Shown here in pieces: positions 30,604 through 39,012 of a stretch of 51,188 nt of DNA; within the stretch, counting starts at the first letter, position 1; every line of letters begins with the position of its first letter. The stretch is from Actinomycetes bacterium (GTDB lineage Bacteria > Actinomycetota > Actinomycetes > Actinomycetales > Microbacteriaceae), in assembly GCA_029779645.1 (NCBI GenBank), contig JAKPAC010000026.1, positions 1 to 51,188 of the forward strand, written 5' to 3'. Under the pieces are notes generated by a model. It was not told the origin of the DNA, ran no database searches, and worked only from the letters and a program-made list of their open reading frames with translations. The translations under genes were made by a program, and so were the position numbers.

Positions 30604-30676
30604 TGCGCCCCCCGGGACTCGAACCCGGAACCCACTGATTAAGAGTCAGTTGCTCTACCGATTGAGCTAGAGGCGC
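30604..30676 (-). tRNA. tRNA-Lys (CTT anticodon)
   Basis: 73-nt cloverleaf on the minus strand. The acceptor GCGCCTC pairs with GGGGCGC (one G-T pair), the D arm contains TAGCTCAATCGGTAGAGCA, the anticodon loop is CTCTTAA with anticodon CTT, and the T arm is CCGGGTTCGAGTCCCGG. The discriminator is A and CCA is not encoded, in contrast to tRNA-Gln in this window. Confidence 0.95.
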
Positions 30677-30761
30677 ATGGCTTTCGGACCTTCAGAAGAA
30701 GTGTTCCGAACCAAGAAATGACTCTAGCAGTCACATCCCCTTCGACGCGAATCGAGCAACG

Positions 30762-30767
30762 TAGGGT
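30762..30767 (+). promoter_or_regulatory. -10 box (TAGGGT) for a leaderless hisN transcript
   Basis: TAGGGT ends 6 nt before the GTG start at 30774 and no ribosome-binding site is present. Transcription would begin at or beside the start codon. TTCGAC (30741-30746) is a weak -35 candidate. Confidence 0.5.
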
Positions 30768-30773
30768 GGTCAG

Positions 30774-31628
30774 GTGACCCAACATTCCCCCGCTTCCGAG
30801 GCCGAGAATCCAGCCGACGCCCTCGCTGCCGACCTCGCCCTCGCCCTGCGCCTCGCCGACGCCGCCGACGCCCAGTCGCTGCCGCGCTTTCAGGCAGATG
30901 ACCTGGGAATCACGACCAAGGCCGACAGCAGCCGGGTGACCGACGCCGACCTCGCGGTCGAGCGGGCGATCCGGGATCTGCTGGCCGCCGAGCGCCCCGA
31001 GGACGGGATCTTCGGCGAGGAGTTCGGGAGCGCTGCCGGAACCGGCGCGGGCGAGAATCGCCAGTGGATCATCGACCCGATCGACGGCACGCACGGCTTT
31101 CTGCGCGGCACTCCCCTGTGGGGCACCATGATCGCCCTCGCGATCGATGGCGTGCCCGCCGTGGGCGTCGTGAGCGCGCCCGCGATCGACGGTCGCTGGT
31201 GGGCCTCCACCGGCGGCGGCGCCTGGGCTCGAAACGCCGACGGCTCGGCGCGACGCCTGGCCGTGTCATCCGTGGATCGCCTCGAGGATGCCACCATCAG
31301 CTTCCAGAGCATCACCCAGTGGGACGGCGCGGGGCAGCTGCCGGCGCTGATCGCGCTCACCCGCCGGGTGTGGCGCGACCGCGCGTTCGGCGACGTCTGG
31401 CCGTACATGCTGATCGCCGAGGGGCAGCTCGAGATGGTCGCCGAGTTCGGCGTCGCCGAGTACGACATCGCGGCCGCCGTGCCGATCGTGCGCGAGGCCG
31501 GCGGCGCGTTCACGGCCTACGATGGCGTCGACACCCTCTCAGGGCGGTCGAGCCTCGCCACCAACGGCACCCTCCACCAGGACTTTCTCGACTTCCTGCA
31601 GCAGGATCACCCCGACACCCTGCGCTAG
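30774..31628 (+). CDS. hisN: Histidinol-phosphatase, inositol-monophosphatase type
   Basis: 284 residues in the IMPase superfamily. Metal-binding motifs are GEEFG (81-85) and DPIDGTHGF (101-109), and the C-terminal GVAEYDIAAAVPIVREAGG closes the site. The stretch QWIIDPIDGTHGFLRGTPLW is typical of the actinobacterial HisN group, which dephosphorylates histidinol phosphate in histidine synthesis. A general inositol or sugar phosphatase role remains possible. It starts with GTG, probably on a leaderless message. Confidence 0.88.
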   Translation: MTQHSPASEAENPADALAADLALALRLADAADAQSLPRFQADDLGITTKADSSRVTDADLAVERAIRDLLAAERPEDGIFGEEFGSAAGTGAGENRQWIIDPIDGTHGFLRGTPLWGTMIALAIDGVPAVGVVSAPAIDGRWWASTGGGAWARNADGSARRLAVSSVDRLEDATISFQSITQWDGAGQLPALIALTRRVWRDRAFGDVWPYMLIAEGQLEMVAEFGVAEYDIAAAVPIVREAGGAFTAYDGVDTLSGRSSLATNGTLHQDFLDFLQQDHPDTLR

Positions 31629-31660
31629 CCGCTCGCCCGCCCGATCAGGAGCCCGAACTC

Positions 31661-32245
31661 ATGACCTTCCGACCACTCGCCAGACTTGTGGCCGCAGCAT
31701 CCATCGCCTCGCTCGCCGTGCTTGCGACGGCCTGCTCGAGCGCCGCCCCGGGCGCCGAGCCGTCACAGAGCGCGAAGCCCGGCACCGCCGCGCCTACGGA
31801 GCCGTCATCGGCGCCGGACGCCGGACCGAGCGAGCCCACGGCGATCGCGCCCACGTGCGAGAACATCGTCTCGGAGTCGACGGTCGAGCAGTTCGGAGAG
31901 GCGGGATGGACCCCGAAGCGCCACGACTTCATGATCGGCGAGACGCAGCTCGACGGCGCGTTCTGCGTGTGGGGCGACTATTCAGGTCCGGGCAGCGACA
32001 ACGTCGCGATCCTGGGCTGGTCGCCGCTGAGCAAGGCGGAGGCGAGCGAAGCGCAGAACGAGCTGATCGACGCGGGCTGGATCCGTGAGGATGCCGGGAA
32101 CGACACCTACATCACCGAGAATCCCGACTACGCGATCGCCGTCGACGAGAACGGCTACGGGATGACCTACCTGTTCGGCGATGGCTGGGTCTCTGTGGCC
32201 GACAGCAAGCAGGCCCTGCAGCTGATCAACGCGCCGCGACCCTGA
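31661..32245 (+). CDS. Putative lipoprotein, 194 aa
   Basis: The signal peptide (MTFRPLARLVAAASIASLAV) ends in a lipobox LATAC with the lipidated Cys25. A Ser/Pro/Ala-rich linker runs to about residue 62. The mature domain has two cysteines (TCENIVSE and FCVWGDY), a possible disulfide, and mixed sheet character. CAGGAG lies 11 nt upstream of the start. It follows hisN by 32 nt and may share its transcript. No family assigned; likely an exported surface protein. Confidence 0.8.
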   Translation: MTFRPLARLVAAASIASLAVLATACSSAAPGAEPSQSAKPGTAAPTEPSSAPDAGPSEPTAIAPTCENIVSESTVEQFGEAGWTPKRHDFMIGETQLDGAFCVWGDYSGPGSDNVAILGWSPLSKAEASEAQNELIDAGWIREDAGNDTYITENPDYAIAVDENGYGMTYLFGDGWVSVADSKQALQLINAPRP

Positions 32246-32341
32246 GTTCCTGACCGCACGATCTGCGCGGCCCGGGCCCCGGCAGCGGCGTCCACGGCGA
32301 CTCGCTGTAACCGCGCCGTGCGGCATGAGAGTGTGGATGGC

Positions 32342-32638
32342 GTGACAACAGCACCCGAGACTCGCGACGTCGCGCGCGACACGAAGCCGATCGCCACGCT
32401 CCTCGGGCTCCTCCTGGCCATCGTGGTGTGCCTCGTCGGCGCGCTGATCGCGCCGATCCCGCAGCCCTTGTACGACCTGATCCTCGTGATCGTCGCGATC
32501 GCGGGCTTCTTCACCGCGCTGTGCGTGCGCCGGCGCCATGGCCTGTGGTGGTGGATCGGCATCGGGTGCAGCCTGCTCACGATGGCCATGCTGATCGCCG
32601 AGCTCAACCCCTGGATCGCCCGGGGAACGTGGTCGTAG
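32342..32638 (+). CDS. Small three-helix membrane protein, 98 aa
   Basis: Three hydrophobic segments (IATLLGLLLAIVVCLVGALI, LYDLILVIVAIAGFFTAL and WWWIGIGCSLLTMAMLIAEL) with a basic loop VRRRHG. Three in-frame GTG codons (32318, 32333, 32342) compete as start; none has a good ribosome-binding site, so the start is uncertain. It ends 11 nt before the Nudix gene. The family is unknown to me; similar small proteins often sit beside housekeeping genes in actinobacteria. Confidence 0.65.
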   Translation: MTTAPETRDVARDTKPIATLLGLLLAIVVCLVGALIAPIPQPLYDLILVIVAIAGFFTALCVRRRHGLWWWIGIGCSLLTMAMLIAELNPWIARGTWS

Positions 32639-32649
32639 GAGGGCCGGAT

Positions 32650-33057
32650 ATGCCCGTGCACATCGATGTGGTCGGCGCCGTGATCGTCCGTGCCGGGAAG
32701 GTTCTCTGCGCACGGCGCGCTCCCGGCGGTGCGGCAGGCGGCCTGTGGGAGTTTCCCGGTGGCAAGATCGAGCCGGGCGAGACGCCGCGCGAGGCGCTCG
32801 TCCGCGAGATCGTCGAAGAGCTCGGGTGCCGGGTCGCTGTCGGCCAACAGCTCGAGACGACGACGCACGCGCACGCGCACGGCGTCATCACCCTGACCAC
32901 CTTCCTCTGCGAGCTCGTCGACGGCGAGCCGACTCCGCACGAGCACGCCGAGCTGCGCTGGCTGCGGCCCGACGCGCTCGACGAGCTCGACTGGGCTCCC
33001 GCCGATGTGCCCGCGGTGGCGCGGATCCGGGCCACGCCCGCCCCGCCCGCAGCCTGA
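32650..33057 (+). CDS. MutT-type Nudix hydrolase (8-oxo-dGTP diphosphatase-like)
   Basis: 135 residues with AGGAGGG upstream. The complete Nudix box GX5EX7REUXEEXGU is at 38-60 (GGKIEPGETPREALVREIVE then ELGC). WEFPGGKIE and the flanking RAPGGAAGGLW are as in small MutT proteins that remove oxidised dGTP from the nucleotide pool. The C-terminal WLRPDALDELDWAPADVP matches the usual MutT ending. The exact substrate is inferred. Confidence 0.9.
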   Translation: MPVHIDVVGAVIVRAGKVLCARRAPGGAAGGLWEFPGGKIEPGETPREALVREIVEELGCRVAVGQQLETTTHAHAHGVITLTTFLCELVDGEPTPHEHAELRWLRPDALDELDWAPADVPAVARIRATPAPPAA

Positions 33058-33208
33058 CGCGGCGCGCCTCACGGCAGGCGCAGCCGCCATCGATCGGGGT
33101 CCTTGCGCGGCCCGCATGGCGGGTTCATGATTGCATGGTCATCGCACGATGACACGCGATCCTCGGGATCGGCCGAGCCGTCCGAGGGCAGGCGCAACAG
33201 GGGCGCTC

Positions 33209-36200
33209 ATGGACGACATCACCGCCGACCTGGTCGGAGCATTCACCGGTCTTGCACCGCTCGACGTGTTGCGCGCGAGCCCGAGCGTCCTGCTCGGCGT
33301 CTCGCCCGCCGCCGCAGCGCAGCTGACGGCGCTCGACATCCACAGCGTGTTCGATCTCGCGTCGTCTCGGGTCTTCGCGAACGCGGCGATGCTGCTGGAT
33401 GCCGCGACCGACCCCCGATCGATGCTTGCCCGGTACGGCCTCGCTCCCTCTGACGTCGTCGAGCTGCTTCCCGCGGGGCTCGACCTCTCGGAGCTTCCGC
33501 AGGCGTCCGTGCGGCACCTCGAGGGCATCGGCGCCGGCGGCGCGGCCGGGGTGGAGACGGCGCTGCTGGTCGAGAGCATCCGCGATCTCGCGGTCTGGCC
33601 CCCGTACCGCGCCGCGCAGCGGATCCTCGCCGCGGTGCTCACCCCCGCGGTCGCACCGGGCGCCGATCCGCAGGCGCCCGTCGACCTGCTGCCCAAGAAC
33701 GGCGAGTTCCCGACCGAGCGCGTCTCATACGATTCGCTCGTCTTTGACGGATACGAGCGCGAGCCCGATCAGCTCACCCCGCTCGAGCAGGCCGGGCCCA
33801 TCGCCGTGGATCCGGCCGCGGGTGACACCATCGGGTTCAAGGAGCCCGGCGTCGGCGCCCTGCTCACGTTCTCGCAGTCGTGGTACTCGCTCGGCGTGAC
33901 CCTCGGCCAGCTGCTGCACTCCGTCGCGCTTGCGCCAGGCGAAACGACGCGGATCGCGATGATCGACTGGTCACGTCGCACGAAGGGCGCGCAGTCCGAG
34001 TCATCGAGCGAGACGGAGCAGCTCGCGAACGAGACGATGCACGCGCGTGCGCTCTCGGAGGTGACGGCCGCCGTGGCGTCCGAAGCGCAATCGGGCTTCT
34101 CGACCACCGAGATGTCGAGCGCCTCCTCCGAAGCCGGCTCGGCCAGCGGCTTCTCTCTCGGCCCGATCACCCTGGGCGGCAGCAGCGGCGGGGCGGCCAC
34201 CAGCTCGAAGGCCAGAAGCTTCTCGTCGTCCTCGGGGCGACGAGACCTCCAGGGCTCGCTGACCCAGAGCGTCATGGATCGCACGCAGCAGCATGCCAGC
34301 TCGGCGCGCGGCAGGCGCGCCTCGGTCGTGCGCGAGGTCTCGCAGACCGAGAGCGAATCGGTCAGCACACGCGCCGTGACCAACTACAACCACATGCACG
34401 CCATGTCGGTCCAGTACTACGAGATCGTGCAGGTGTACCGTGTGGCCGTCGCCCTCGAGCGCGCCGAGAAATGCCTCTTCATCCCGATGGCCCTCGTCGA
34501 CTTCCGCAAGGCCGACGTCGTGAAGCGGTTCCGCGGCGCGCTCGCCGCCGCCGCGATCGACGCGCGCTCCCGGACGCTGCTCACGACCGACTTCGAGATC
34601 GTCACGATCACAAGCCCGACCGGCGCCATGCTCACGCCGCGCAACGTGGGCAGCAGCGCGGTGGAGGTCTCGGTCGACAAGCTGCGGGTGAGCATGGACG
34701 ACGAGACGGTGCTGACGAGCTTCACGATCTTCCGGTCTCGCGGCGGCATCAACGATCTGCCCACGCCGAGCAAGATCGAGGTCCTCCTCCGCGACGGCAC
34801 GAGCGCCGGCTTCACGAAGAAGACCACGACGCCGCCGGCCGACACGATCACGCTCGATGCCAAGACGCCGCTGCGCGAGATCGCGTCCATCCGCATCACG
34901 GGCGCCGCGGTCGCACCCGCGAACGACCCTCTGATCGCGTTCCAGCTGCAGCAGGGCGCGACCGTGCTCGCGGTCGAGGCCTCGTTCGTGCTCGCCGCAG
35001 GCGTCCCCACCGACGTGCTCACGTTCACCGGCGGCGGCGTGCTGCAGCGCCTCATCGACCACCTGCAAGAGAACCGCATGCACTACAGCCAGGCGGTCTG
35101 GATGTCACTTGATCCGGCGACGGTCCTCCTGCTGCTCGCCGGCTTCTCGTACCGCGGGCTTCCCCTCGCCGGACGCATCGACCCGCAGCCCGTGACCGTC
35201 GCCGGCAACTACCTCGTCTTCCGCAGGCACATCAACCCCGATCCCGAGCAAGGCACCGAGGAGGAGAAGGAGTGGAGCGCGTGGCTGCAGGCGCACGGCG
35301 TCACGTTCGGACCCGCGCGCGATGACCTCGTACCGCTCCCGAGCGGCGGCGTGTTCGCCGAGGCGGTGCTGGGTCGCTACAACTCGGCCGAGAAGCTCGA
35401 CATCACGCGGTTCTGGAATTGGCAGGATTCGCCCATCCCGATCGTCGCACCCGAGATCCAGGCCATCCAGACCGGCAGCCGCGCCCAGCCCGAGGCTGAC
35501 CTGAAGGCGAGCCCGTTCAGCCAGCCGCTCGTGAACATCGTCTCGCCCACGAGCCTGCCGGAGCCCACCTCGCTCGGCACCGCGCTGCAGTCGATCGCGA
35601 ACGGCAGCATGTTCCGCGACATGAGCGGACTGGCCCAGACGATCGGGCTCGCGCAGGCCGGCGCGGAGGGCACGCTCACCGCAGCGAGCGAGGCGGCGGG
35701 GCAGGCCGGCTCGAACATGGCGATCGCGGCGAAGAAGGAGGTCGAGCAGATGAAAGCGGCGCTCGCGTTCGTCGCCGCGATGTACGGCAGGGGCGGCACC
35801 GATACCTCGCCCTCGACGATCTCCAACGAGGGCGCGAAGATCAACCACGGCCGGTCGATGGACACCCGTGGGCTTGCACGCCCCGAAACGGGCGGCGCTG
35901 CAGGCGCCGCCGACGCCGGTGCGGGCGTGACAGGCGGCTCGGTGGGCGGCGTGCCCACCGCCGGCGCAGGAGGCCCGGAGAACCCGGCGCCCTCGACCCC
36001 GGGCGCCGCGCCCGCGCCCGGCTACGAGCAGGTCGCGTTCGAGCGTTCGATCGGCGAGACCCCGTCGGAGGCCGTCCGCCAGATTCTCGCGGCCCCGGGC
36101 CACGACATCGCGATCGGGGTGGATGCCGCGGCCGACGCAGGCACGAAGGCGCCCGGCACGCTCGAGCTCAACGTGACCGGCGAGTTCGCGTGGACCCCGC

Positions 36201-36850
36201 CGCTGACGGCTGCCGAGGAGAAGGCGATCATGTCAGCCGGGAGCGCTACGAAATGGGGGCCCGCGACCGCCGACTTCGGTGCAGCCATCGGCGCGAACAG
36301 CACCATCGTGAGCAGCCTGGGCGGGCTGCTGTACGCGATCTGGAGCAAGCCGGCCGGTTCGATCAAGCGCGTGAACATCTTCACCCACGCCAACCACGAC
36401 CTCATCTCGTTCAGCGGTACCCTGACCCGGGTCGCTGGTGGAGAGCCCCAGGTGCTGATGGCCACGAACGGCCCCGCCGACAACCTCACCACCCTCGACG
36501 CGCAGGCGATGACGGCACTGAGCGCGGGCGCGACGCTCCTGCCGCCAGCGGGACAGCCGGGCGGACCGTTCACCGCCACCGACGTCCGCACACGCTTCGG
36601 CGCGGGCGCGGTGATCGTGGTGTACGCCTGCCACGCCGGTCAGTCGAAGGCGTTCCTGAAGCGCATCGCGACCTTCTTCGGCGTGGACGTCATCGGGTTC
36701 ACCTCGTCGGTGCTCTTCCACCCGCCCGCCCAGCCGGCGACGGGCGCCGTACGGCGCGCGGGCATGGAGGTAGGGCTTGTCGGCGTCACGCCCAGCACCG
36801 ATTGGCGCGCCCTCGCGGCGGCACCCCAGGCCGTGCGGGTGAACCCCTGA
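33209..36850 (+). CDS. Large multidomain protein with C-terminal caspase-like/DUF4347-like domain, 1213 aa
   Basis: The ATG at 33209 has AGGGG 6 nt upstream. There is no signal peptide or membrane helix. Residues 5-130 are helical with helix-hairpin-helix-like pieces (ALDIHSVFDLASSRVF; LEGIGAGGAAGVE). Residues 165-260 carry a conserved-looking SQSWYSLGVTLGQLLHS and APGETTRIAMIDWSRR. A Ser/Glu-rich low-complexity segment spans 264-370, and 375-720 is a mixed domain including NYNHMHAMSVQYYEIVQVYR. Residues 880-940 are a Gly/Ala/Pro linker. The last 200 residues hold NIFTHANHDLISFSG (His1060/His1063) and VVYACHAGQSKAFLKRIA (Cys1141), the order and spacing of the His-Cys pair in caspase-fold and DUF4347 domains. 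I recall similar bodies in other bacterial hypothetical proteins, but no assigned function. It lies between mutT and a PAP2 gene, with no obvious partner gene. Confidence 0.85.
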   Translation: MDDITADLVGAFTGLAPLDVLRASPSVLLGVSPAAAAQLTALDIHSVFDLASSRVFANAAMLLDAATDPRSMLARYGLAPSDVVELLPAGLDLSELPQASVRHLEGIGAGGAAGVETALLVESIRDLAVWPPYRAAQRILAAVLTPAVAPGADPQAPVDLLPKNGEFPTERVSYDSLVFDGYEREPDQLTPLEQAGPIAVDPAAGDTIGFKEPGVGALLTFSQSWYSLGVTLGQLLHSVALAPGETTRIAMIDWSRRTKGAQSESSSETEQLANETMHARALSEVTAAVASEAQSGFSTTEMSSASSEAGSASGFSLGPITLGGSSGGAATSSKARSFSSSSGRRDLQGSLTQSVMDRTQQHASSARGRRASVVREVSQTESESVSTRAVTNYNHMHAMSVQYYEIVQVYRVAVALERAEKCLFIPMALVDFRKADVVKRFRGALAAAAIDARSRTLLTTDFEIVTITSPTGAMLTPRNVGSSAVEVSVDKLRVSMDDETVLTSFTIFRSRGGINDLPTPSKIEVLLRDGTSAGFTKKTTTPPADTITLDAKTPLREIASIRITGAAVAPANDPLIAFQLQQGATVLAVEASFVLAAGVPTDVLTFTGGGVLQRLIDHLQENRMHYSQAVWMSLDPATVLLLLAGFSYRGLPLAGRIDPQPVTVAGNYLVFRRHINPDPEQGTEEEKEWSAWLQAHGVTFGPARDDLVPLPSGGVFAEAVLGRYNSAEKLDITRFWNWQDSPIPIVAPEIQAIQTGSRAQPEADLKASPFSQPLVNIVSPTSLPEPTSLGTALQSIANGSMFRDMSGLAQTIGLAQAGAEGTLTAASEAAGQAGSNMAIAAKKEVEQMKAALAFVAAMYGRGGTDTSPSTISNEGAKINHGRSMDTRGLARPETGGAAGAADAGAGVTGGSVGGVPTAGAGGPENPAPSTPGAAPAPGYEQVAFERSIGETPSEAVRQILAAPGHDIAIGVDAAADAGTKAPGTLELNVTGEFAWTPPLTAAEEKAIMSAGSATKWGPATADFGAAIGANSTIVSSLGGLLYAIWSKPAGSIKRVNIFTHANHDLISFSGTLTRVAGGEPQVLMATNGPADNLTTLDAQAMTALSAGATLLPPAGQPGGPFTATDVRTRFGAGAVIVVYACHAGQSKAFLKRIATFFGVDVIGFTSSVLFHPPAQPATGAVRRAGMEVGLVGVTPSTDWRALAAAPQAVRVNP

Positions 36851-36906
36851 GCGATGAGCTGGGAGCTGGGCGGGGCGCGCGCCGACCCACGAGCAGGCAT
36901 CCCCGC

Positions 36907-36912
36907 TACGAT
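36907..36912 (+). promoter_or_regulatory. -10 box (TACGAT) for a leaderless PAP2 transcript
   Basis: TACGAT ends exactly 6 nt before the ATG at 36919, with no ribosome-binding site between, the same layout as hisN and the SIMPL gene. No -35 box is obvious. Confidence 0.5.
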
Positions 36913-36918
36913 ACGGGC

Positions 36919-37614
36919 ATGCCGCCGCTCCGAACCGTCGTCGTGCCAGCGCTCGGCGCGATCGCCTTCTTGACTGCGGCTGGACGCGCCGTTCGGCTGC
37001 TCGGCGGCGACGATCCAGCCGAAGACAGGGCGGTCCGTGCGCTCCAAGGCGCGCGTGGCCACTGGCCGAATGACGATCCCGCCGCTCCGGCAGGCCCGGG
37101 CGGCTCGCCCGGGCCGCGCGAACCGGTCGACCGGGTCACCGCGCCGCTCTCGTGGTACTCCGGCGTGCCGCAGACCATCGCGAATGCGGCGATCTGGTGC
37201 GGCTTCGCCTGGGCGCTCACGCGCGACCGCCGCTCGGCGGTCGCGCCCGCGGCGGCGCTCGCACTCGAGACCGCGTGCTTCGTGGCAGCCGCGGCGCTCG
37301 TGGGACGACCACGACCCGCGCGGGTGTGGCGCCCCGAGCCGCCGCATGCGACGTCATCCTTTCCCTCCGGGCACACGGCGGCGGCCTTCGCTCTCCACGG
37401 CACGCTCGCCGACCTGCTCGACCGCCACGGTGTCCGTGGCGCGCGGCTGCTCGGACCGCTCCTGCGATACGGGATCCCGGGGGCGATCGCCTTCTCGCGC
37501 GTCTTTCGCGGTCAGCACCACATCTCCGACACGGTCGCGGGCGCGGTGCTGGGCCGGTGGAGCGCCGGGGTGGTGCGGCGGGAGCTGCTCTCGTCGTCGG
37601 CGCCGCGAAGCTGA
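36919..37614 (+). CDS. PAP2-family membrane phosphatase, 231 aa
   Basis: The three acid-phosphatase motifs are present: motif 1 in degenerate form (VGRPRPARVW), motif 2 SFPSGHTAAAF and motif 3 SRVFRGQHHISDTVAG (SRxxxxxHxxxD). Hydrophobic stretches around VVVPALGAIAFL, TIANAAIWCGFAW and AALALETACFVAAAALV suggest a membrane lipid-phosphate phosphatase, acting for example on undecaprenyl pyrophosphate or phosphatidic acid. The position after the caspase-like protein is probably incidental, since the gene has its own start signals. Confidence 0.88.
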   Translation: MPPLRTVVVPALGAIAFLTAAGRAVRLLGGDDPAEDRAVRALQGARGHWPNDDPAAPAGPGGSPGPREPVDRVTAPLSWYSGVPQTIANAAIWCGFAWALTRDRRSAVAPAAALALETACFVAAAALVGRPRPARVWRPEPPHATSSFPSGHTAAAFALHGTLADLLDRHGVRGARLLGPLLRYGIPGAIAFSRVFRGQHHISDTVAGAVLGRWSAGVVRRELLSSSAPRS

Positions 37615-37705
37615 GCCGCTGTGCTTCTCGGGAGCGCCGCGCCTCTTGCGACCACGGTGTCTCGCCGGAACGCTGCGCCGCTCCGAGTCGCCGCGAAAGC
37701 AACGC

Positions 37706-37755
37706 ACGAGGGCCCCGGCTCTCCGCGCAAGTGCGCGGAGAGCCGGGGCCCTCGT
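37706..37755. terminator. Very long hairpin between PAP2 gene and ssrA
   Basis: A perfect 23-bp stem (37706-37728 with 37733-37755) and an AAGT loop between convergent PAP2 and tmRNA genes; it should stop both. It lies 19 nt beyond the tmRNA 3' CCA. Confidence 0.88.
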
Positions 37756-37774
37756 GTCCGTATGACAACGGCGA

Positions 37775-38147
37775 TGGTGGAGATGGGGGGAATTGAACCC
37801 CCGTCCACCGCTGTGATTCTGCGCCTTCTACGGGCGTAGCCTGTAAGAGCGTTCTGCTCGGCCCCGACCTTTGCCACAGGCATCCAAGTCGACGGGCCCA
37901 GCCGGAGTACAAGTCCCGCGTGACGCTCCAGGCGTCATCACGCAGCAAGTCCCCTAGATGACGCCAGGGTCCGTGTCGGGAACACACACGGTCTGACGGA
38001 CTATCGGGCTCGCTTAGGCAGCGAGGGCGAAGTCAGTGCGCTTTGCATCGGCACTTATTGTTTTTGCAGAGATCGTTAACGAGATAACCCTGCATCCTCG
38101 GCCCGCTTCTCGCAGTTTCGCAGGCGATGTCGAAACCGATCATCCCC
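37775..38147 (-). ncRNA. ssrA: tmRNA (transfer-messenger RNA)
   Basis: 373 nt on the minus strand. The 5' end GGGGATG pairs with CATCTCC before A-CCA (CCA encoded at 37775-37777). GGTTTCGACA and GGTTCAATTCCCCCC form the tRNA-like half. The tag frame lies at 38014-38067 and starts at the GCA resume codon: AKTISADAKRTDFALAA then TAA. It rescues stalled ribosomes together with SmpB, encoded 866 bp upstream on the same strand. TATAGA (minus strand, 38227-38232) about 80 nt before the mature 5' end is a possible -10 box. Confidence 0.96.
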
Positions 38148-38272
38148 ATGAACCCGCTCGATGCTTTCGCAGGGGCCGTTGTCACACGCTGTTGAGTTGC
38201 CACTCCGGTCGCCCGGAGCATTGCAGTCTATAACACCTTCGGGCTCGTGGCCATTCCGCAGGCGTCGCGCGG

Positions 38273-38278
38273 TAAAGT
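38273..38278 (+). promoter_or_regulatory. -10 box (TAAAGT) for a leaderless SIMPL transcript
   Basis: TAAAGT ends 7 nt before the ATG at 38286. There is no Shine-Dalgarno sequence. Confidence 0.5.
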
Positions 38279-38285
38279 CGCGCCC

Positions 38286-38951
38286 ATGAGCGAAGTCACG
38301 ATCACCGTCCGCGGCGAGCACGAAGCGCGCCTCGCCCCCGAACTCGCCGTCGCACGCGTGAGCGTGCGCGTCGACGGCCCCGAGCGCGCCGCAGTGGCCG
38401 CGCGGGCCACCGAGCTGAGCATGGCGCTGCGTGAAGAGCTGCAGGCGCATCAGGATGCCGGGGCTCTGGCCCGCTGGTCGAGCGACCGCGTCTCGATCTG
38501 GTCGGACCGTCCCTGGAGCCAGGACGGGGCACAGCTGCCCCTCGTGCATCACGCGACCGTCGGCGCCCGCGGCGAGTTCACCGACTTCGCCGCGCTGTCC
38601 GACTGGGTCACGCGACTCGGCGACCGCGAGGGCGTCACGGTCGAGGGCATCGACTGGAAGCTCACCCCCGACACCGCGCGCCAGACGGAGCGCGATGTCG
38701 CCGCGGGCGCCGTGCGCGTGGCGGTCGAGCGCGCCGAGGCGTATGCCTCGGCGATCGGCCTGGGCGGCGTCGCACCCCTGGAGATCGCCGACGTCGGGCT
38801 GCTCGCGCAGCCGGGCGAGGCCCCGCGTCCGCAGGCGCGCATGTTCGCCATGGCCGCCGACAGCGCGGGCTCGTCCGGCCCGAGCCTGCAGTTCGAGCCG
38901 CAGCCGATCATCGTGACCGCGGCCGTCGAGGCGCGCTTCAGCGCGCGGTAG
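38286..38951 (+). CDS. SIMPL-domain (DUF541) protein, 221 aa
   Basis: The start ITVRGEHEARLAPELAVARV is the SIMPL/DUF541 N-terminus. It continues with alternating strand/helix units including GIDWKLTPDTARQTERDV, AVERAEAYASAIGLGGV and the C-terminal strand PIIVTAAVEARF. Most family members are exported; this one has no signal peptide and is probably cytoplasmic. It is the only plus-strand gene inside the smpB-ssrA interval, apparently inserted between two genes that are usually neighbours. Function of the family is poorly known. Confidence 0.88.
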   Translation: MSEVTITVRGEHEARLAPELAVARVSVRVDGPERAAVAARATELSMALREELQAHQDAGALARWSSDRVSIWSDRPWSQDGAQLPLVHHATVGARGEFTDFAALSDWVTRLGDREGVTVEGIDWKLTPDTARQTERDVAAGAVRVAVERAEAYASAIGLGGVAPLEIADVGLLAQPGEAPRPQARMFAMAADSAGSSGPSLQFEPQPIIVTAAVEARFSAR

Positions 38952-38954
38952 CCC

Positions 38955-38980
38955 GCGCGACCCGGCCTCCCGGGTCGCGC
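38955..38980. terminator. Hairpin between convergent SIMPL gene and smpB
   Basis: An 11-bp stem GCGCGACCCGG / CCGGGTCGCGC with a 4-nt loop between the two stop codons. Confidence 0.65.
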
Positions 38981-39012
38981 CCGCCGCCTGGCGCCTCGCG
39001 GCGCCCGCCCGG

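Noticed and set aside
33131..33208. Upstream start (TTG 33131 or ATG 33149) for the caspase-like protein
   Set aside because: The leader would be Arg/Pro-rich and has no better ribosome-binding site than ATG 33209.
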